Assembly: GCA_934167135.1 (NCBI GenBank)
Contig: CAKPKI010000024.1
Location: 1-18,917 of the forward strand
Length of the DNA stretch: 18,917 nucleotides
Source of the DNA: an uncultured Clostridia bacterium
Lineage (GTDB): Bacteria > Bacillota > Clostridia > TANB77 > CAG-508
Reading direction: 5' to 3'
Positions 14,709 through 18,917 of the stretch are shown here, piece after piece. The notes beneath the pieces are model-generated. The model had not been told where the DNA came from and did no database searches. It saw only the letters and a program-made list of their open reading frames with translations. Each line of letters opens with the position of its first letter. Positions within the stretch are counted from its first letter, which is position 1. Made by a program: the position numbers and the translations under genes.

Positions 14709-15578
14709 ATGTCAAATATAAATTTAAATTTATATAAAGTATTTTGCAAAGTGGCTCAATCAAAAAGCTATTCAGAAGCATCAGAAAAATTAGGAGTATC
14801 AGTTGCACATATTAGTAAGCAAATAGCTACTTTGGAAGAACAATTAAATCTAAAACTATTTAATAGAGAAAATAAAGGAGTAACATTAACTAATGATGGT
14901 GAAGAACTTTATAATATAGTAAATAAATCAATATCTACTTTTGACTTTGCAGAAAAAATGGCAAAAGATAAGAATGATATGGAGAATGGATGTATAAAAA
15001 TTGGATGTCCATCTCATTTTACAAGTTATCTATTAATGGGAAAATTAGAAAAAGTAAAAAAAGATTTTCCAAAACTTAATATAAAAATAATATGTGAAGT
15101 TGATACAAATAAAATGTTAGAATTATTACAAAATCATAAAGTTGATTTTGCAATAACGGATGCAGAAATAATTAGTGGTAATGTTGAAGTTCAAGAATTA
15201 TTAACAATAAGTAATATATTTGTTTCAAAAGCACCATTAAAAATTTCTAATATAAAAGAGTTAGAAGATTTAAATTGTATTTTAAATTTAGAAAATACAA
15301 AAACAACGCAACAATTAATGGAAATATTAGAAAAAAATAATGTTTCTCTACATGCAGATATGATGTGTGATGCAACTGAAATAAGAGTTGAGGCAGTAAA
15401 AAGAAATATGGGAATAGCATATGTTATAAAAGAGGCTGTAAAAAAAGAATTAAATAATAAGGAATTATATGAAGTTGAATTACCAATAAAATTGCCAAAT
15501 ATAAAATTAAATTTAATTTATTTAAGTGGAGAGCTTACTAAAATAGACAAGAAGTTTATAAAAGAATATTTGAAATAA
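14709..15578 (+). CDS. LysR-family transcriptional regulator
   Basis: A 289-residue protein, the standard length. The N-terminal winged HTH is clear: Leu-Tyr-Lys-Val-Phe (8-12), Ser-Tyr-Ser-Glu-Ala-Ser-Glu-Lys-Leu (20-28), Ser-Val-Ala-His-Ile-Ser-Lys-Gln-Ile-Ala-Thr-Leu-Glu (31-43), and Leu-Phe-Asn-Arg (50-53) followed by Gly-Val-Thr-Leu-Thr. A linker helix and a substrate-binding domain follow (Ile-Lys-Ile-Gly-Cys-Pro at about 96, Lys-Val-Asp-Phe-Ala-Ile-Thr-Asp near 143). The RBS AGGAG overlaps the stop of the CYTH gene. LysR proteins usually control adjacent genes; here it is transcribed with the CYTH gene rather than divergently from a target. The effector is unknown. A hairpin follows. 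Confidence 0.9.
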   Translation: MSNINLNLYKVFCKVAQSKSYSEASEKLGVSVAHISKQIATLEEQLNLKLFNRENKGVTLTNDGEELYNIVNKSISTFDFAEKMAKDKNDMENGCIKIGCPSHFTSYLLMGKLEKVKKDFPKLNIKIICEVDTNKMLELLQNHKVDFAITDAEIISGNVEVQELLTISNIFVSKAPLKISNIKELEDLNCILNLENTKTTQQLMEILEKNNVSLHADMMCDATEIRVEAVKRNMGIAYVIKEAVKKELNNKELYEVELPIKLPNIKLNLIYLSGELTKIDKKFIKEYLK

Positions 15579-15587
15579 TAAAATTAT

Positions 15588-15612
15588 AAATACCCTATTT
15601 CTAGGGTATTTT
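15588..15612 (+). terminator. Hairpin terminator after LysR gene
   Basis: A perfect 10-bp stem pairs AAATACCCTA (15588-15597) with TAGGGTATTT (15602-15611) around the loop TTTC. The T-tract is short (TTTT, then CCATTTTA), so efficiency may be moderate. Confidence 0.75.
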
Positions 15613-15658
15613 CCATTTTATGTTAAATAAAAATTAAATGATGTTAAAAATTTAGAAA

Positions 15659-15687
15659 TAGTCTTCATTATAAAAACAATGTATAAT
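15659..15687 (+). promoter_or_regulatory. Probable promoter of the radical SAM-receiver gene
   Basis: TATAAT at 15682-15687, about 45 bases before the start codon. The region 17 bases upstream (TAGTCT, 15659-15664) is a poor -35, so either an activator is needed or another sigma factor is used. Confidence 0.4.
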
Positions 15688-15732
15688 ATTAGTGTATAAA
15701 AAGAGATATTATATAAGAAAAGAGGATTTATA

Positions 15733-16917
15733 ATGAAGAAAAAGGTTTGTTGGAAAATTACAACTAAATGTAATCAAGGATGCAAATATTGTTTTGGATT
15801 TAATAATATACCAAATCTACCTTTTGAAGAAAATGAAAGAGTATTAAATCATTTAATTGTTAGTGGGATAAACCATATTACTTGGACTGGAGGAGAAGCA
15901 GTATTATATCCAAGAGTAAATGAATTAATGAAAAAATCAAAAGAAAGAGGATTATATAATAAATTAGTAACAAATGGGATTTATTTATCAAAGAACGATA
16001 ACGAATATGTAGAAGATATTTTAAATACACTAGATGAAATTAATTTATCTATTGATTCAATTGAAAATGATATTAATTTAGCATTAGGCAAAGAAAATAA
16101 TCATTTAGATATTATAAAAAATCTTTTAGAAAAAATTAAAAATAAAAATATAAAAATAAGAATAAACACAGTAGTTAGTAAACTTAATGTAGACAAATTA
16201 GAAGAATTGGGAGAATTTTTAAATAATTATCAAATTGAAAAATGGAAGTTTTTAAAGTTTATGCCAATACGAGAAAGAGCAGAACAAAATGAAAAACAAT
16301 TTGAAGTTGACGAGAGCAAATTAGAAAATAGTATAAGAAATCTAAAAGAATTTAAAAACATAAAAAAAGTGGAATACAAAAAACAAAGTGAATTTGAAAA
16401 AAGTATTGTTATAATTCCTAATGGCGATATTTTACAAACTCAAAATGGAAAAGATCATTATTTTGGAAATGCTTTAAAAGAAAGAATAATAGACTTTGAT
16501 AAAATATTATCAAATGGAAAAATTAGAACATTAATTGCACATGATGATTTAAATGTAACCAATAGAATAGTTAATGCAATAAAAGAAATTGATTTTGTAG
16601 ATGTAGTTGGTACAGCTAAAGATGGTGCAGAAACATATCATAAAATTGTTGAATTAAAACCAGAGATGATATTTACTAAGTATGCTATGAACAATATGAA
16701 CGGTTTAGATATTGTAAAATCAACAAAAGAAAAATTAGAAAATAATATACCTGTATTTAATATGATAATAGATAATAGAGTACAAGAAAATGAAATTGAT
16801 GAGATGTATGATATTATAGGACAAAAGTTAAATTCATTAATAGAATGTTCTGATAATATTAGCAATAATATAGTAGATATTATTAATCAATATAATGATT
16901 ATAAAAACAATAAATAA
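15733..16917 (+). CDS. Radical SAM enzyme fused to a C-terminal pseudo-receiver domain
   Basis: A 394-residue fusion. Residues 1 to about 259 form a radical SAM domain: Cys13-x3-Cys17-x2-Cys20-Phe for the 4Fe-4S cluster, Thr-Gly-Gly-Glu (52-55, Ala instead of the usual Pro after it), Val-Thr-Asn-Gly (79-82) and Leu-Ser-Ile-Asp-Ser (105-109). There are no extra Cys residues of a SPASM or twitch domain. The part ends with Ile-Ile-Pro-Asn-Gly-Asp-Ile (227-233) as in MoaA-like proteins. Residues from about 264 form a CheY-like receiver: Ile-Ala-His-Asp-Asp (268-272), Val-Val-Gly-Thr-Ala-Lys-Asp-Gly-Ala (291-299), and Met-Ile-Phe-Thr-Lys316 followed by Met-Asn-Gly-Leu (322-325). The phospho-acceptor Asp position is Lys316, so phosphorylation is unlikely. 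The receiver might be a regulatory or docking module. The RBS AGAGGA is at 15721-15726. The substrate is unknown and no peptide precursor is evident nearby. Confidence 0.82.
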   Translation: MKKKVCWKITTKCNQGCKYCFGFNNIPNLPFEENERVLNHLIVSGINHITWTGGEAVLYPRVNELMKKSKERGLYNKLVTNGIYLSKNDNEYVEDILNTLDEINLSIDSIENDINLALGKENNHLDIIKNLLEKIKNKNIKIRINTVVSKLNVDKLEELGEFLNNYQIEKWKFLKFMPIRERAEQNEKQFEVDESKLENSIRNLKEFKNIKKVEYKKQSEFEKSIVIIPNGDILQTQNGKDHYFGNALKERIIDFDKILSNGKIRTLIAHDDLNVTNRIVNAIKEIDFVDVVGTAKDGAETYHKIVELKPEMIFTKYAMNNMNGLDIVKSTKEKLENNIPVFNMIIDNRVQENEIDEMYDIIGQKLNSLIECSDNISNNIVDIINQYNDYKNNK

Positions 16918-16967
16918 AAATAGCAGATAAGTTTTTTATTTACTAAAACTTATCTGCTATTTTTTTG
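16916..16967. terminator. Strong bidirectional terminator between convergent genes
   Basis: A perfect 20-bp stem (arms 16916-16935 and 16945-16964, core ATAGCAGATAAG / CTTATCTGCTAT) with a 9-base loop has T-runs on both strands. It overlaps the stop codons of both the radical SAM-receiver gene (16915-16917) and the convergent Spo0A-like gene (16957-16959). Confidence 0.92.
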
Positions 16968-17667
16968 TGTGTTTTAAATAATATATGCTAATATCTAAAA
17001 AAGATTTTGGAGTAACATCTTCGCCTTTTGGAAAGAATTTATAAATTGCAAAAGGTGGTGGTGGGTCTTTATCTTTTAAATCATTTAAAGGCTTTAATGC
17101 TGTTCTAAAAGAAGAACGAATACCTTCGCCTGTTGTTCCAAGTTCTTTTCCTACAGTATTAAATAAAGTTTCTAGATTTTCTTCAAGTAAATTAGTAGAA
17201 TTATAACATTTTATCAATGTTTTCCTAACGCGAATTGAAGGTTTACTTTTTAATGGAATATGTACTTTTAAAAAGAGTCTATCAATTTTTCGTTCTAAAG
17301 TGTAATTAGACATTTCATATATAGTTTTTAAAATATCTTTATAATCGAATTTCTTCAAAAATATTTTATATATTTTTGACAAATTTGTAATACTGGATAA
17401 TTCAGTAATAGATTTTGAAAGTAATATAGTATTGCAATTAAATTTTTCATTATAATCTAACGAAAGTTGATCGATTATATCAGTATATTTTAAACCATAA
17501 AAACTTGTGTCTAGTATAAAAATGTCAGGTCTAAAATCATAATATTGTTTCAAAATAGAAACTTTATCACTTGTAATTTTAAAATCAATATCGTTATCTT
17601 GTGTAAGATATTGGCAAAGTTGAGAATTTTGCTCAATATTTTCAATGACTGCAAGAATCTTTAACAT
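16957..17667 (-). CDS. Spo0A-like response regulator (receiver + Spo0A C-terminal-type DNA-binding domain)
   Basis: A 236-residue protein. Residues 1 to about 115 are a divergent receiver. Strand 3 ends in Phe-Ile-Leu-Asp53, the expected phospho-acceptor, but the N-terminal acidic pair is Glu9-Asn10. Residues from about 124 match the Spo0A effector layout: Phe-Leu-Lys-Val-His-Ile-Pro-Leu, Leu-Ile-Lys-Cys-Tyr-Asn, Asn-Leu-Leu-Glu, then Gly-Lys-Glu-Leu-Gly-Thr-Thr-Gly-Glu-Gly-Ile-Arg-Ser-Ser-Phe-Arg in the place of the Spo0A recognition region, and a Pro-Lys-Ser-Phe-Leu near the end as in Spo0A's Pro-Thr-Asn-Ser-Glu-Phe-Ile. It is shorter than Spo0A (about 265) and divergent, so probably a paralogue rather than the master sporulation regulator. 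It carries Gly-Lys-Asp-Pro-Pro-Pro-Pro-like low-complexity near 200. The RBS AGGAG lies on the minus strand at 17674-17678. Confidence 0.75.
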   Translation of the reverse strand: MLKILAVIENIEQNSQLCQYLTQDNDIDFKITSDKVSILKQYYDFRPDIFILDTSFYGLKYTDIIDQLSLDYNEKFNCNTILLSKSITELSSITNLSKIYKIFLKKFDYKDILKTIYEMSNYTLERKIDRLFLKVHIPLKSKPSIRVRKTLIKCYNSTNLLEENLETLFNTVGKELGTTGEGIRSSFRTALKPLNDLKDKDPPPPFAIYKFFPKGEDVTPKSFLDISIYYLKHTKK

Positions 17668-17702
17668 GATAACTCTCCTAACAATTTTTATAAATCATTA
17701 AT

Positions 17703-17731
17703 ATTATACCACTAAATTTATGTAAACACAA
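17703..17731 (-). promoter_or_regulatory. Sigma-A promoter of the Spo0A-like gene
   Basis: On the minus strand: TTGTGT (17731-17726), a 17-base spacer, then TATAAT (17708-17703), with TG one base before the -10 (extended -10). It is placed about 36 bases before the start codon. Confidence 0.7.
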
Positions 17732-17797
17732 TACCAAAATGGAAAAATATTACAAATATAAGTGGGAAATAATAAATTTTAACCAATTTTCACCGTT

Positions 17798-17828
17798 TTT
17801 ACAATATTCCAATATTTGAAAGTATAAT
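17798..17828 (+). promoter_or_regulatory. Probable promoter for the sigma-factor operon
   Basis: TTTACA (17798-17803) and TATAAT (17823-17828) with a 19-base spacer, slightly long. The spacer contains AATATT-CC-AATATT (17803-17816), a symmetric element that could be an operator. Transcription would begin near 17835 and give a leader of about 215 bases. Confidence 0.5.
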
Positions 17829-17838
17829 CTCCGCAATA

Positions 17839-18042
17839 GGACAAATAGTCTTTAAGAGTTAGAAAAAATAATACATTAGAAAAAAGAATAAAGTACAAGT
17901 GAATTATTTAAGGATAAATTAAAGATTATTTGTTAGGAGTGATAAAATATGTAAAGTTAAATTATAAAGAATAAGGAAAAGTAAATTAATATGTTTTTTC
18001 TTTCTCTTTTAGATATTTGTCCAATTTTTAGAAATTGGAGAG
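17839..18042 (+). promoter_or_regulatory. Structured leader with competing hairpins at the sigma-factor RBS
   Basis: This covers most of the 382-base gap (17668-18049) that has no recognised gene. CCAATTT (18021-18027) pairs with AAATTGG (18032-18038), and the final GG belongs to the RBS GGAGAG (18037-18042). The same CC (18021-18022) is also the end of TATTTGTCC (18014-18022), the exact complement of GGACAAATA at 17839-17847 near the predicted transcript start. The two pairings exclude each other, one hiding and one freeing the RBS. The leader also holds a good RBS AGGAGTGA (17935-17942) followed by ATG-TAA (17949-17954). No known riboswitch class is recognised. Confidence 0.4.
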
Positions 18043-18049
18043 ATAATAA

Positions 18050-18484
18050 ATGGAAAGAAAAGATTATTTACAAGAAGAATTATCAAAAGAAGAAAAATCA
18101 TATTTAAAAAAGTTGATTTTAAATGTTAGAAGAAAATACATAAAAGATAACTATGAGTATTTAAATAGTAAAGATGTTAATTGGGATACATTTGAGGATA
18201 TGGAATGTAGCAGTTTATTTGATACAGTTCTTAATAAATGTGTTGATGAGTTGAAGTCTGCCATTGAATTTGAGAGACTTTTTTGTGATGAAAAATTATA
18301 TAATATAACCAAAGCACTATCTGTAAAAGAAAAGATGGTGCTTTTTGCTTTATATAAAGAAAGAAAAAGTATAAATCAAATAGCTAATGAAATGAATGTA
18401 GAAAGAACAACAATATGGAGAATTAAAAATAAGGCACAAGAGAAAATTACGAAGAATTTATTAGGAGGAAATAACAATGTTTAA
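18050..18484 (+). CDS. Short sigma-70-like factor (region 4 HTH), conjugative-element/SigO type
   Basis: A 144-residue protein. The C-terminal 55 residues are a clear sigma region 4: Leu-Ser-Val-Lys-Glu-Lys-Met-Val-Leu (90-98), then Lys-Ser-Ile-Asn-Gln-Ile-Ala-Asn-Glu-Met-Asn-Val-Glu-Arg-Thr-Thr-Ile-Trp-Arg (107-125) as the -35-recognising HTH. The N-terminal 85 residues are charged and helical, without a recognisable region 2. Size and layout resemble the Tn916 Orf7-type factor and SigO-like factors that work with a small partner. The RBS GGAGAG (18037-18042) lies partly in a hairpin. The gene overlaps by 8 bases the next small gene, which resembles the partner. It probably directs a downstream operon outside the window. 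Phage-type late sigma factors are the alternative. Confidence 0.75.
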   Translation: MERKDYLQEELSKEEKSYLKKLILNVRRKYIKDNYEYLNSKDVNWDTFEDMECSSLFDTVLNKCVDELKSAIEFERLFCDEKLYNITKALSVKEKMVLFALYKERKSINQIANEMNVERTTIWRIKNKAQEKITKNLLGGNNNV

Positions 18485-18647
18485 TAATTTTGATTTAAGT
18501 GATAGAGAAATATTAAAAATCCTAGAGGATTATAATCCATTAATTATAAAGATGAGTAAGTTAAGAGATGGATTTGATGAAGATTTGACACAAGAAATAA
18601 AATATATGATTTATAAAACTTTAACCAAAAATAGAAAAAATTTATAA
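18477..18647 (+). CDS. Small sigma co-factor-like protein (Tn916 Orf8/RsoA-like)
   Basis: A 56-residue protein starting at an ATG inside the end of the sigma gene, with a strong RBS AGGAGGA at 18463-18469. Its middle follows the pattern of the Tn916 Orf8 / conjugative-transposon HTH family: Ile-Leu-Lys-Ile-Leu-Glu-Asp-Tyr-Asn-Pro-Leu-Ile near 12-23, then Phe-Asp-Glu-Asp-Leu-Thr-Gln-Glu (33-40) and a final helix Tyr-Met-Ile-Tyr-Lys-Thr-Leu. RsoA of Bacillus, which supplies sigma region-2 function to SigO, has the same general character. Overlap and coupling with the sigma gene strongly suggest the two act together. The similarity is from pattern recall and should be tested by profile search. 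Confidence 0.65.
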   Translation: MFNNFDLSDREILKILEDYNPLIIKMSKLRDGFDEDLTQEIKYMIYKTLTKNRKNL

Positions 18648-18704
18648 AAAATGCAACATCATATGTAAAAGTTAGAACTCCTAATATTAGAAGGAGGTAA
18701 CAAA

Positions 18705-18917
18705 ATGGAAGAAAAAAAAGAAACAAATCAAGTTACAGAAGAAAAGAATGCTAAAGAAATAAAGAATAATGTTAAATCTAAAGAAGAAATAAACAAGGCT
18801 AATTCTAAATTAGAAATAGAACTTATTACTGCTTATGCACTATTAGTATTTCATACATTAAAAAATAGTAACACAGAAATTAATGCGAAATCAATAAAAG
18901 AAGAAGTAAAAATGTTT
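18705..18917 (+). CDS. Hypothetical protein, Lys/Glu-rich N-terminus, 3' end outside window
   Basis: The first 71 codons of an open frame beginning at 18705 with a perfect RBS AAGGAGGT (18691-18698). Residues 1 to about 36 are almost all Lys, Glu, Asn and Thr and are probably disordered. After that comes a helical stretch with a short hydrophobic run (Glu-Leu-Ile-Thr-Ala-Tyr-Ala-Leu-Leu-Val-Phe-His) at about 39-50. No family is recognised from this fragment. It follows the sigma/co-factor pair in the same direction with a 57-base gap and no terminator, so it is probably the first gene of the module they control or belong to. Confidence 0.6.
   Translation, partial: MEEKKETNQVTEEKNAKEIKNNVKSKEEINKANSKLEIELITAYALLVFHTLKNSNTEINAKSIKEEVKMF

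Noticed and set aside
15733..16917. Prokaryotic viperin (antiviral radical SAM)
   Set aside because: The short radical SAM core and some C-terminal spacing recall viperin, but the GGEA motif, the fused receiver and the absence of a nucleotide kinase or defence genes nearby do not support it. It could be revisited with a profile search.
17991..18107. 38-codon leader reading frame starting at 17991 and overlapping the sigma-factor start
   Set aside because: The nearest RBS-like AAGGA is about 13 bases away, the codons have no recognisable pattern, and it is more simply explained as chance in AT-rich DNA.
1..18917. CRISPR array, tRNA, rRNA or insertion sequence
   Set aside because: Reading through found no regularly spaced repeats, no cloverleaf or rRNA-like GC-rich segment and no transposase-like protein.

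Overview
The window is strongly AT-rich. Its genes are tightly packed, carry classic AGGAGG-type Shine-Dalgarno sites, and use ATG, TTG and TAA/TAG/TGA. TGA is a true stop at 1428-1430, 11822-11824 and 12530-12532 (minus strand), so the standard bacterial code applies. A Spo0A-type regulator, XRE/LysR regulators and the overall gene style point to a low-GC Firmicute of the Clostridia type. This is inference; no rRNA or tRNA gene is visible to confirm it.

Region 1 (1-12491) is one long co-directional block. It starts with the 3' part of an APH-fold kinase and a strong terminator. Twelve genes follow with overlaps or gaps of a few bases: a PHP phosphoesterase, an HPr-kinase-like P-loop kinase, a TIM-barrel sugar-phosphate isomerase-like protein, an SAH-hydrolase-like NAD protein, a PHP domain fused to a medium-chain dehydrogenase-like domain, a second HPr-kinase-like protein, a second APH-fold kinase, a Gfo/Idh/MocA-type oxidoreductase, a small P-loop kinase, a UDP-glucuronate 4-epimerase, a UDP-glucose 6-dehydrogenase and a histidine phosphatase. 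The last three well-defined enzymes imply UDP-GlcA and UDP-GalA supply, that is, an acidic surface glycan or glycoconjugate. The remaining genes look like an uncharacterised route to a phosphorylated, redox-modified small sugar or polyol. Three enzyme types (APH kinase, HprK-like kinase, PHP) each occur twice, which suggests two parallel or duplicated branches. No glycosyltransferase, flippase or polymerase lies in the window, so the locus probably extends to the left.

Region 2 (12505-17731) is regulatory. It holds a membrane-anchored pseudo-receiver (minus strand), two small XRE regulators, a CYTH-like protein with a LysR regulator as a two-gene operon, a radical SAM enzyme fused to a C-terminal pseudo-receiver domain, and, convergent with it, a Spo0A-like response regulator (minus strand). 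Three divergent receiver domains lie within about 5 kb, two of them lacking the phospho-acceptor Asp.

Region 3 (17732-18917) has a roughly 380-base intergenic stretch with a likely promoter and a structured leader. A short sigma factor follows, overlapping a 56-codon gene that resembles the Tn916 Orf8/RsoA type of sigma co-factor, and then a lysine/glutamate-rich protein that runs off the window. This looks like the start of a sigma-controlled module (mobile element, phage-like, or a split sigma system of the SigO-RsoA kind).

The most novel-looking items are the duplicated kinase/PHP/dehydrogenase operon, the radical SAM-pseudo-receiver fusion next to a Spo0A-like regulator, and the leader upstream of the sigma factor that can form two mutually exclusive structures around its ribosome binding site.
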